Shown: positions 46,704 through 57,360 of the stretch, piece by piece
How positions within the stretch are numbered: the first letter of the stretch is position 1
Layout of the letters: every line of letters begins with the position of its first letter
From: Eucommia ulmoides
Taxonomy: Eukaryota; Streptophyta; Magnoliopsida; Garryales; Eucommiaceae
Direction of reading: 5' to 3'
NCBI GenBank assembly: GCA_016647705.1
Contig: CM028335.1
Location: 39,996,712 to 40,060,711 of the forward strand
DNA: 64,000 nt
The notes under the pieces: generated by a model
Told to the model about the DNA's origin: nothing
What the model saw: the letters and a program-made list of their open reading frames with translations, nothing else
Databases searched by the model: none
Translations under genes and position numbers: made by a program

Positions 46704-47914
46704 CCAACCCAGGGCCTTCCTTGGGATCTATTTTTCTTATGGGTCATCCCCTTTTGTCTTGATCTTAAATAAATTTAAATGAATTTCAGAGTTTGTGTAA
46801 GATTCTCAAAGATCTTCCAAAGATCTTGTAATGATTACTTGCCTAGGTTCAATAATTGGCCATCATTGTAAATCATTTGCAATAATGACAATCATTAGTC
46901 ATTATTACATAATCTTGGATATTGGTTGAACATGGGTGCATTTATGGCTTGAAGTGACATATCTGGTTTGGTTTAGGGGCTAAATATTGGTTACATCCAC
47001 TATTTCGGTTTGGTTGCTATTAATGCTTTCAATGTTTAATAAATATGGTCTTGATGAGTCATTTGGAATTTAATAATTCATTGAGACCCTCGATTTTATG
47101 GGCTTTGAAATGGTTGGATTTGAATCGAATCAGCTTAGTTTGTCTTGTAACGGGTAGTCACATTTCAAAGATTTCGGTTAACCCTAAGATATGTTGATCA
47201 AAATATATGCATTCCTTGAATATGGCCTATCTATGTCATACCATGCATTTAATTATTGATGGGATGGACACTTAATGTATTGATTAAGTGTATGCAAGGT
47301 GGAAAACCAATCGGTTTGGTTTCGTTAACGGTTAGTCTCTTTCTAAGTAACTTGGTTCCTTCCTTAGATATTTTGTAGGAAAATTATAGGAAGCTTCCTT
47401 AGGTCATTAATACTCATCTTGATGAGTCATAATTTCTTGGTTGGTCCCTTGGTTTTATGGGCTTTGATTGTTAATCAAATGACTTTGATTTGGTCGATTT
47501 CGAACCAAGTTCTAATCCTTAGTTACCATTGTGTAACTTGGATTTGTCATGACATTTTCATGACTTTATCAAGGTATTTTGAATTTTTCTTGATGGTATT
47601 GAATGAAACAATATGTTTAGTGTTAAATAGACAAAACCGGTGATAATAAATATTTCAAGGTCAAAGTAGGTAACCAAGGTAAATTGGTGAAATATCATAT
47701 AATTGAAGAATAGTAACTAAGTTTTATTCATATTCAATCCAATTTAACAGTTTTTATGTTTTCTTGTGTTTTTGTTGTTTTTTTGTATCATCTAGTGTGA
47801 TCCAAGGTAAAAAAAAAAAATCATTCCATTTAAACCCTTGTTTAAAGTTTATCTGACCTTATACTTTTAGTTTGACACTGACTGGGCGGGATAAAATGCG
47901 GTGTCTACAATTGG

Positions 47915-48480
47915 AATAATTTTAATTTTTCCAATGTAGAGAAAAAAAAAATTACAACATCTCCTCCAATTTTGAGTTATGTCTACCCACATATCACAAC
48001 CATATCCAGTTGATAGTAATTTTACCAAGAGAACCCCATCATTTCTTATTTCTTTGTTGTACGATCTTTCTTTCTTGTGCTCCTAAAAGAACCAACAAGG
48101 TATAAAACAAAATAAAAGACCCTAGTTCAATCATGTATATCAATTGAAAATATAATTCCTTGTGACACCAATTGAAATGTCATCCCAATCTTCATACTGC
48201 TCTAGCCAGAGTCTTAATTGAATTATATTAGATCTAATGCCAACTAGGAACATTAAGGATACAAGTTACCAAAATGTTTATGATCTCCATCTTTTTATCT
48301 CTTTAAATACCTAAGGTATTTTTAACTTTATATCCAAGGTCTACAACAATATTGATATAATTCAATAATTATATCAAACATACCTTCCATCAATACTTGA
48401 GATTATAATTTATAATAGATAAAATCCAGTAAATATTGTAATACCATATTGACAATAGGGTTTTCAGCCAATAATAGTTT
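47915..48480. other. unassigned AT-rich interval
   Basis: No coding similarity or repeat ends recognised. It may belong to the upstream part of the copia remnant that follows. Confidence 0.35.
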
Positions 48481-50530
48481 GTTCTACATTTTTGATCTAG
48501 TTCGAATACGATGTTGAAGTTTCGCTCTTCCCTTGTCGTTCTTACTGCTAATAAGGGTTCTAATCAAGCATCCACCGTTGTTTCCATCTCTATTGAGGAT
48601 TTAGCTTTACTTTTCAAATGCTTTCTCTTTAATTCTGTTACAAACATTTTTCCTGCTCTTTCACTTACTACATGTAATTCTTCTTGGTATTTTTATTTTA
48701 CATGTTGTAACCATATGACCTATGATCCCAATATCTTCTCATCAAAACTATCGGTAGTTATTGCTCCTAACACTCATCCTACTAATGGTTCTCATATACG
48801 TGTCAATCATTACCAGTCAGATTTCCACTTCACATCTTTCTATTTCTACCACGTAGTTAATATCAAAAATTATTTTAAATCTTGTACCTATTGGGTACCT
48901 CTATGAATTGAGACTTAAAATAATATTTTATAATGTTGATTGTTGTGTACAGGATCCTCAGATAGTAAAAACGTTTGGGACTGGTCTAAAATTGGATGTC
49001 TATTTGAGCTTGATAGTCTCTACCTTTAAATCAATCCCCACCATTACCCCCATCTACTTGTGCAACCCCACTACCACTATCATTATCACCATCATCACCT
49101 AATTCATCTTCTCTCAACCTTTGGCACTCCCAATTTGGTCTTGCATCATCAGATGTACTTGTACTTCAATCTCTAGTTGAAAATTAGGATTTATCTTTAA
49201 TGAGCATCACCTTTCCTCATTAGGTACTTAATCTCTATCATACCTTTTTTTACCTAGTCTACTCTGATATTTGAGGACCCTCACCTTCTACCATAATATG
49301 GGGGATTTAGATACCTTGTTATATTTTGTTGATGATTATTCTTGATACACCTGACTATAACTTATGCATAGGCATTCTAAATTACCTCAAATATACACAA
49401 ATTTGTTGTTGCAGTTTAAACTCAAGTTTTTCTTCATATCAAAATATTTAAATCTAACAATGACGTGGAATACAAGGACAAATCTTTCATTGGCACACTT
49501 TTCCGCATAGATCTTGAATCAAGTTGAACATAAACATCGACACATCCTAGATGTTTTTTTAGCACTACTCATTTTATCCTCTTGTTTAGAGTGCTTCTAG
49601 GGAAAAGCTACTCCCACTTATGTCTATACCACCAATTGGTCCCTTGTGCCTAACATTGGAAATTTTTCCCTTATAAGAAGTTGCATAGAGTCTCTCCTAA
49701 TTAAAACCTCTTAGAAGTATTTGGTTGTGTCTACTCTATCCTTTTACAGTCTCATGAGCATACCAAACTAGAACCTCAAGCTCGACTATATTGTTTCCTA
49801 TGATATAGAATGGAACACAAATGATATCTATTTTAGATCCTATTTCTAATCATCTTCGTATACGTCGCCATGTTGTCTTTTGGGAACATAAGATGTTTTC
49901 CTCCATTTCCAAATTTTATTCGACATCTATCACTAAACATTTGTAATTCACTAATTCATCGATAAACTTATTTCCTAATCACTCGAGCACAAGTGTAATT
50001 GAGTATCCTTAGCTACCATGCTAACCCCTATTGATGTTTCTACTTCGTCTATGGATCTTGAGCATAACTCCCTCGAATTTATCCCAATTACATCAGATAT
50101 TATACCAACCAATCCCAGCCACCATCTTATTAAGCTAAATAATTCATGTAGCTCTAGCAGAGTAACACAACTTCCCTCATATCTTGGGAATTTCCATTGC
50201 GTTTCTACTATTATCTCTTACCGTGAGCCTCAATCTTATTATGAGGTCAATTCTAACCCTCTTTGGTAGCAAAAAAGGTAGATGAGTTATAGACTTTGGA
50301 AAAATAGTATACTAGGACTTAGTGGAACTTCTGGCAAGAAAGCATGCTATAAGATGCAAGTTGGTCTACGAAATCAAAATCCACTCCAGTAGACCAGTTG
50401 AGTGCTACAAGGCATGCTTGGTTGCAAGAGGATTCACTCAAGAGTATGACATTGATTATGAGAATACTTTTACCCTACCTACTAGACTTACCATTATCTG
50501 CACTGTACTTTCTTGAGATGGAAGATATGA
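48481..50530 (+). mobile_element. old Ty1/copia remnant (gag end, protease, RT start)
   Basis: Seen: a protease-region trace CNHMTYDPNIFSS with NTHPTNGSHI following (48700-48810), a proline/serine linker then LPSYLGNFHCVSTIISYREP (about 50170-50235), and the start of RT with ECYKACLVARGFTQEYDIDY (about 50400-50460). Known: CNHMT is the copia protease-region motif, and RYKARLVA(R/K)GF(T/S)Q opens copia RT. Most of the element is unrecognisable, no LTRs were found, and there are many breaks. An old copy; lineage not assigned. Confidence 0.78.
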
Positions 50531-51334
50531 AAAGAAAGAAATTAAAGAGGAATCTACAGAAGAATTTACAGTACATGAGGTCAAATTTTTGTATTCATAC
50601 TTCATTTCTTAGCTTCACATCAGCTGATTTCATCCTATTATTATACATTATAAGTATGGCTGAACTGGCTCCTAGCATTTCTATTATCAATGTTATCATA
50701 CTTAACATTGGATCTAGTCCATTCATGGCCTTGGCTTATTTTTATAAGCATCTAGTAATTTCCTTTTCAAAATTGGTTTTTCTTTATTCTAATTCAATTT
50801 TTTTCTTTTTCTTTTTTTTTCTTTTTTTTTTTTGTATTTGGTCTTCCCATGGTCTGCTCTAATAAATGAAACTATTCTCTTTTTGACTATCAGTTGAATT
50901 GTTAACTGTTTTCGATTAATTTCTATAAATTTTCGAGTGGTTCAGGTGTGTTTCGATCCGATTGATTGATTTGCACAGGTACAAATAAAGTGGTGAATTA
51001 AGTCATAGTAAAGGAAGCTTCTTTGTTGTGGATTTGAGATATTCCATGTTTGTTGTATATTGAATTTTGAAGCCTTAGGAAACGAGACAATTTCTAATAA
51101 TTATTATTATTATGTTTAGGGATTATATGGAATCATGTTGTAAGTTGTGCAACATGCAATATATTTTGAAAAATGTTGCAATTTCAAGATTATTCTACTT
51201 TTAATTTATATACTTCTATATAAATTAAATTTGTCCCCTCCCAAATTTATGTTTAGGTTTCAATAATATTAAGCACTTAATTAATATATTATTGATATTT
51301 CATTTCATTTGGGGATATATAGAATGGCCAAAAC
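50531..51334. other. unassigned interval upstream of the LINE
   Basis: AT-rich, with a T-rich stretch (50797-50832). Nothing recognised. Part of it (after about 51100) may be the LINE 5' untranslated region, but no boundary or target-site duplication was found. Confidence 0.35.
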
Positions 51335-52345
51335 ATGATGTCAAGCACTCTAGAGAGAGAAAGCTCTGCAACAACCCTTGCTTTGGAAAACCCTAACCAA
51401 AAATCTAAGGAAGAGGAAGATGGAATTGAAATAAGCACAAAAAAAGTAAAGAACAATCATCAAGATAACACTGGTATGGAAATTGATACCAACAGCAAAA
51501 TAACAGAAAGAATATCGGAAGAGGATGAAGAAGGCCCTAACCGTTCGGAGGAAGGACAATCAAAACCAAAATCCTTTCGAGAAGCCCTTAACTCTGAGTC
51601 ATACAGGAACAACTCTGTGGCTAAAAATGTTTATTTTGATGAAGAAAATGACGATCTGAGCACCATGCAAGAATCAAAGAGCAATAATGATGGAAAATCA
51701 AAACCAAAGATAACCATTCTAGATCAATTACTTGAACAACTAAAGCTCAAATGGAAGGAATTTATTACAATCAAACTCATGGGCAGACCGATAGGATATA
51801 AAGTCCTTGACATATTTAGAAAAATTTGGAAACCTTTGGGCGAGTTTGAGCTAATTGACCTAAATTATGGGTACTACCTGGCAAAATTCGACATAATGAT
51901 TGGTTCTCACAGGATATTGACAGAGGGACCATGGGTAATCCTCGACCACCACTTAACTGTTAGAAGGTGGGAACTAGATTTTAGACCGAGTTAAGCTGCT
52001 GAATCAAAAACCTCGGTTCAAATTCGGTTACCAGATCTACCAGTTGAGTACTATGATTCTAAAGTTTTATATAGAAACGGTAAGGAACTAGGTAAACCCA
52101 TCAAGATAGATCGTATAACGGTTGTTTCTTCTAGCTGCAAATTTGCTAGAATCTGTATGGAAATGGACTTGAATCAATCTTTGATCCCTAATTATGAATT
52201 TAGAGGAAACGATTATCGTGTGGAGTACGAAAGCCTACACAATCTTTGCTGTAAATGTAGTAGGGCTACTTACCAGGACAAACACTATACTTTCTCGTCG
52301 GAGCAACGTGTTGTCTTGTCAGCGAATGTAACCAGGGCAAAATAA
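51335..52345 (+). pseudogene. LINE ORF1, DUF4283/zinc-knuckle protein
   Basis: Seen: 51335-51994 encodes 219 residues. An acidic, charged N-terminal half is followed by the DUF4283 core (KLMGRPIGYKVLDIFRKIW, YYLAKFD, GPWVILDHHLTVRRW). The frame stops with TAA at 51992-51994, but similarity goes on: LPDLPVEYYD, GKPIKID, ICMEMDLNQ (52036-52190), then LHNLCCKCSRATYQDKHY (about 52225-52280), a worn CxxC...H knuckle that lacks its last Cys. Known: DUF4283 plus CCHC is plant L1 ORF1, a chaperone that coats LINE RNA. ATG at 51335 is the likely start; a second ATG follows directly at 51338. Confidence 0.82.
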
Positions 52346-53412
52346 CGGTACCGGAGAAGCGTCCAACGGTAGAACCCGTTCAAGGGACTACCGTTGCTCA
52401 ACACTCTTATAGCTATGAACCTGCTGATGGTACTAGCCTAATGGATAGTACCATGCAAGGACAGAATGAGTAAACCCACAGCAACTCGGATGATGCTAAA
52501 TTTGGGCCATGGATGTTTGTTAAAAAGACAAGAAGATTTTTATCCAGGCCCAAAAATGTGGAATCTTAGGGAAGAAATACAAACAATAATAGGTATGTTT
52601 ATCTATATGATCAAGAAGAGGCCTAAGAAGCTAGAGGATTTAAGGCTATAAGGAATAACCCAAAATATTAACAATAAAATCCAAAATGAAATAGCCCAAC
52701 CGAGTGAAATAGACCAGCTAGCTCATGGAAAGAACGAACACAGAAGATCGAAACCCAACCCAAAAATGAAACCAAATGCAATATTAGATAAGAAACAAAA
52801 ATGCTGCCTTAAAAGTCTAGATAAACCATGGCAGGTCAAGAATCTCTGAGAAAATCTCCAGAGGTAATAATAGTAAGGCGCCAGTAAAGAACACACCTAA
52901 GGAGGCGATGGGAAATCTAGTGGCTTCTTGTAAGGCTAAGGCCTCGAATGAGGGATTTAAGTCTTTGGTTTTGGATTCTAGCGTTTCGAAGGAGTTGGTG
53001 ATCACGAGAGACTTTCCGGTATGTGATTATCCCCTTAAGAATCAAGGAATTTGTTAAGATCCTTCTCCCTCTAAGCCGTCTGATCCAAACACATCACCTG
53101 ATATTCCAAATAATGGAAATATCAATCTTAGACCTTGTTACAACATAGCCCAATCACAATCTCCTAACAAACCAACCTTTCTCCTTATTCATGGAACAGG
53201 AAGATGAATTCCTAGTATTTGTGGAAACATTCTAGGTTCTGGAAAAGATAAAGGTAGCATTTTGGATAATAGAGAAAGAGCCCTCACAGAGCCCATTCAT
53301 GGAAAGATTCGCAGAATCTATCCAAATATGGGAGATGAATCTGAAGAGTTGCATGTCGATACTAGGGCTAAAGCCTCTAGAGAATCTTCCAAGTTAATAT
53401 AGTGGTAGATCT

Positions 53413-54791
53413 ATGAAGATCATGGCATGGAATTATCCTAGCGGGTAACAATCACTTTAAAAATGCCTTTAAGGATCTTGTGGCTAATCATCATCCGGAT
53501 ATGGTGGCATTGATGAAAGCCAAAGTTCCGATCAAATCTATGGGGAATATTTTCAAAAACCTTGGCTACCTCAACACTGTTAAAGTTGACCCGAGAGGGA
53601 AGACTGGGGGTGTGGATGGTTTGGGACCCTGACAAAATCTCAGTTACAAATATCATTATTCGTGAACATGAGATCCATGCTTTGGTGCACAAAAATAATT
53701 ATGAGGAATGGGTTCTTTCAGCTATCTATGGCAGTCCAAATCCCAGATTCATAAGTGATCTTTGGCATGATCTTAGAAGCTTGACCCTGAAAGATAATAA
53801 GACCTGGCTTGTTGTGGGAGATTTTAATGATATTGCTATCACAAATGAGAAATCTGGTCCTAGCAACTCAAACGACATCTCAAGGATAGATAAATTCAAT
53901 GAGAATTCCAGAGAGTATAGTTTGAGCGATGTTGGTGCCAACAGCCTCAAAATGACCTAGGCAGGAGTTAACAAATTTGGCACAAAAATTTTCAAGAGAC
54001 TTAATCGTGCTACGGCCAATGATGCTTGGAATACTGAGTTTCCTGAGGCTCAGGTGGAAAATCTCCCGCGTACGTATTCTGATCACTCTCTTTTACTTAT
54101 CTATACCCGTGGTATTAATCGCACTAACAAAATTAAAATGTTTAGATTTGAGGCCATGTGGTTAACTCATCTTAATTTTAAAAATTTCAATCTTAATAGC
54201 TGGGAGCAAGATGAGATTACCTTGATGGATAAGCTGAATAAGTTTAAAGATAGTGTTAAAGATTGGAATAAAAGGATTTTTGAAAATCTCTTTAGAAGAA
54301 AAAAAGACGTTAAAAGCTAGAATTGAAAGGATCCAAAGAAATCAAGAAATTATTTTTCCTTTAATATGGACAAACTTGAACATGAACTGATCAACAAATA
54401 AAACTTTGTCTTAAAACAAGAAGAACTTTTTTGGTATAAAAAATCTAGAGTTCAATAGCTTGCCTTACGTAATAAGAATACTAAATTTTTCCATGCTACT
54501 ACTAACCAACGACGTAAGAGAAACATAACTACTATGTTAAAGGATAGTAAAAGTAATCAGATCAGAGAGGATAAAGATCTTAGGGAACATGTGAATAATT
54601 ACTTCAAAAACCTGCTTACTAAGGAGGAGGAAGGGTATGTTCCAAATAATTTCAACATTCAACACCCAACCCTTGAAAAAAGTTGCTTTGATATTTTTGA
54701 TAACATTCCCAGCGAAAATGAGATAACGAATACTCTTAAGGCCATGAAAGATTTTAAAGCACATGGCCCAGATGGTTACCAAGCTATTTTC

Positions 54792-54848
<57 letters not shown>

Positions 54849-56826
54849 GGGAAGCGGTAGGCAAGGATCTATGTAAGTTTGTGATTAATTGTTTTAGGAA
54901 TATGTCTATGCCTTCTAACAATAATAAAACCTTTATTGCACTTATTCCTAAAGTTGAGATTTCTAAAACCATAAGACATTTCAGACCGATTAGTCTTTGT
55001 AAAACTTCTTATAAAGTTGTCACTAAGATTTTGGTTGCTAGACTTCAGCCTTTTTTAAAAGTATCATTGGACCCTTCCAAAATAGGTTTGTTCAGGGTAG
55101 AATAACCTTTGATAACATCATAATAACCCAAGAAGTAATTCACAGCCTTAGGAAAACGAAATGCAAGCATGGTGGTATGGTCATTAAAATTGAATTGGAG
55201 AAAGCCTATGATAGGGTTAGTTGAGATTTTGCAGAAGAAACTCTAATTTTTTTCAATTTCCCTCCTATCTGGATAACGCTTACTCTACGTTGTGTTAAAA
55301 ATGTTGTCTTCAAAATCTTATGGAATGGAGAGCCTTTTGAGGAATTTAATTCTTCATGATGTCTCAGGTAGGGAGACCCACTCTCTCCCTATCTTTTTGT
55401 GTTGTGTGTGGAAAGACTTTCTCTTATTATTGAAGATAGTGTCAGGAAATGGGACTAGCAAGGTATTAAGATTTCTAATAATGGACCCCACCCTTTCTCA
55501 CCTTTTCTTTGCTGATGATATCATTTTATTCTCTAAGGTGGGAGAAAGATAGTGTGAGAGTATGATGAATATTTTAAAATCTTTCTCTACGTGCTCAGGC
55601 CAAAAAACTAATTTTAGCAAATCAAAGATGTTCAAATCCCCAAACATTAAGAAAATTGAAGCTAAGAATATTAGCAAAAAAATGGGAATTCAACTTATTT
55701 GTGATCTTGGCAGATACTTAGGAGCTCAATTAGTTCACGGTAGAAATGACAATAACCACTATAAGTAAATCATTGAGAAAGTTCAAAAAATACTTACCAT
55801 ATGGAAAATGAAGAATCTTTCATGAGCTGGGAGAGCTTTATTAATCTGTCACAACTACCATCCATAGTTATGCTATGCAAACTTCTCTCCTTCTTAGGAA
55901 AACTTGTGATGATCATGATAAAATGAACAAAAGATTTTTATGGGGTGATATTGACATTAAGAAAAAAATTCATTTTATCAATTGGGATAAAATATGTCAT
56001 ATTAAAGAGGAAGGAGAATTGCGGTTTAGAAAAGCTAAACTTATAAATGATGCTTATATGCAAAACTTAGGTTGGCAGGTGTTGACTGAAAATGATAGGC
56101 TATGGAGAAAAATATTTAAGGCTAAATACAAAATGGAAGATAATCCTAGCTTTAGGAAAGAAAAAAATTAATACTTCACAAATTTGGAACGGTATTGCTA
56201 AAAACAAAGACAACATGATAAAATGTATTAAATGGAAAGTTAGGAATGGTTCTAATCTGAATCTCTGGTTTGACTGGTGGTATGGGAAAGGACCACTACA
56301 AGACACTGGTAGACAAAATTAACTGGTATGAGAGTTTCTGACATTATTGATGATTTTGGAAACTAATGTCTCCTACCTATTCTCTATATTATCTCGGATG
56401 AGAAGAAAATGGAAAATCTAAAAATGGAGCCACCTCTCTATTTCCGAGAGGATAAAGCAAGTGACAGTTGGAAAATTCAAGTATATTCTCCTTAAAATCG
56501 GCTTATAAGGAGATGGATAGAAAATAGGCTATGGGTACCAATCTGAATTAGGGTGGATTTGGAAACTCAAAGTTCCACAAAATTTGAAACACTTCCTGTG
56601 GCTTATTTTTCTTGAAAAACTCATTACAAATGAGTATGTTTCTCAATGGTCCAATGAGGTAACTGTTATTTGTCAAAGATGTAAAAGTGCCAATGAATCA
56701 ATTAATCATTTACTGAGGACTTGCCCGAAAGCAAAGTATATTTCCTTGTGCATCAATAAATTTATAGAATATTTTAATTATAATTTACTCCCCATGTGGT
56801 TTGGACCTTTTAAATTTCCCCCCTGA
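53413..56826 (+). pseudogene. LINE ORF2, endonuclease-reverse transcriptase
   Basis: Seen: a start MKIMAWNYPSG at 53413 with a stop (TAA) 11 codons later. The endonuclease continues with KTGGVWMVWDP-type residues, the catalytic GDFND (53817-53831) and SDHS (54078-54089). RT blocks: HGPDGYQAIF (54762-54793), LIPKVE and FRPISLC (54940-54999), EKAYDRVS with TGA in place of the following Trp codon (about 55199-55224), HLFFADDIILF with FADD at 55508-55519, and a thumb region to 55768. 55875-56171 and 56584-56826 give the C-terminal region with KHFLWLIF and CQRCKSANESINHLLRTC (zf-RVT). At least ten interruptions are visible. Function lost. Confidence 0.88.
54794..54846 (+). repeat. A53 homopolymer within LINE RT
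   Basis: 53 consecutive A between TTTTCCT and CTGGGAAG. The conserved sequence on both sides (QAIF ... W-E-x-V-G-K-D-L) continues as if the run replaced a few Lys codons. Confidence 0.9.
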
Positions 56827-56848
56827 ATAAGTGTTAATAATTAAAGAA

Positions 56849-57031
56849 GGGTAAAATAACTTAAATGCTCTTAATTAAACGTTAACTGTTAGTTTGACTT
56901 AACAGAATCTCGTTCAGGGGCCAATTTAGAACAAAAATGAAATGTTAAGGACCCAATGTGTTGACTTTCAAATATGAGGGGTCAATTGAGCACCCGAGCC
57001 ATTTGTCATGGACCAAAAAGGTCATTTTCCC
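56849..57031. mobile_element. possible small MULE-type MITE
   Basis: Seen: the ends GGGTAAAATAACTT and AAGGTCATTTTCCC are imperfect inverted repeats. The interior is short, with CAGGGGCCAATTTAG and TTAAGGACCCAATG, a style like the Pack-MULE TIRs. The flanks ATTAAAGAA and TTATATAAA are not a clear duplication. Confidence 0.35.
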
Positions 57032-57255
57032 TTATATAAATATCTACAATATTTTAGAAAATTAGGGACGGACACATGCAAGGCAGGTGCCCATTGAGAA
57101 TTATATATTAATTTAACTTTTTCCTTTTTAAATTATTGATGAAATATTATGTAAATGTATCAAATGAAAAAAAAAATAGCAATAAATATAAATTTGGGGC
57201 TCACAAGTCACAGCCCACTTTTAATAGTTTTAGAGTTTTAAGCCCACTTCATCTT

Positions 57256-57321
<66 letters not shown>

Positions 57322-57360
57322 ATTGTATTTTCAATTCTGGTTGACATTATCATTTATAGA
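57032..57360. repeat. AT-rich interval with a long (TA)n microsatellite
   Basis: (TA)n fills about 57260-57319, roughly 30 units. The remainder is unassigned. Confidence 0.8.

Larger units (their letters stand above)
39353..47909 (-). mobile_element. solo Tat-type LTR, split by an Athila-like element
   Basis: Seen: in element orientation it starts TGTAGACACCGCATTTTATC (47909 downwards) and ends ATCCGGGATGCATCA (39353). It is flanked by a perfect 5 bp duplication ATTGG (39348-39352 and 47910-47914). Without the insertion it is about 3.13 kb, close to the LTR at 12169-14883. It contains GGTTACCTACATATCCTGG boxes (about 40040), an (AT)n/(GT)n tract (40372-40442) and a TATA-like TATAAATATAGG in reverse (about 41230-41245). 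Inference: unequal recombination left a single LTR; later the element at 41279-46703 inserted into it. Confidence 0.8.
51335..56830 (+). mobile_element. L1-clade LINE, near full length, inactive
   Basis: Seen: ORF1 with a DUF4283-like RNA-binding domain and a worn zinc knuckle (51335-52345), then ORF2 with an apurinic-type endonuclease (53413-54100), reverse transcriptase (about 54480-55770) and a zf-RVT-like C-terminal domain (56560-56826). Known: this is the standard layout of plant L1 LINEs, which copy their RNA at a nicked target in the nucleus. ORF2 is interrupted by many stops and frame changes, and a run of 53 A sits in the RT. The C-terminal RNase H seen in some plant L1s is not visible. 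No poly(A) tail or duplication could be fixed at the 3' end. Confidence 0.9.

Noticed and set aside
53726-54086. Minus-strand open stretches in the LINE
   Set aside because: They are antisense to the endonuclease region, which has clear catalytic motifs on the plus strand.
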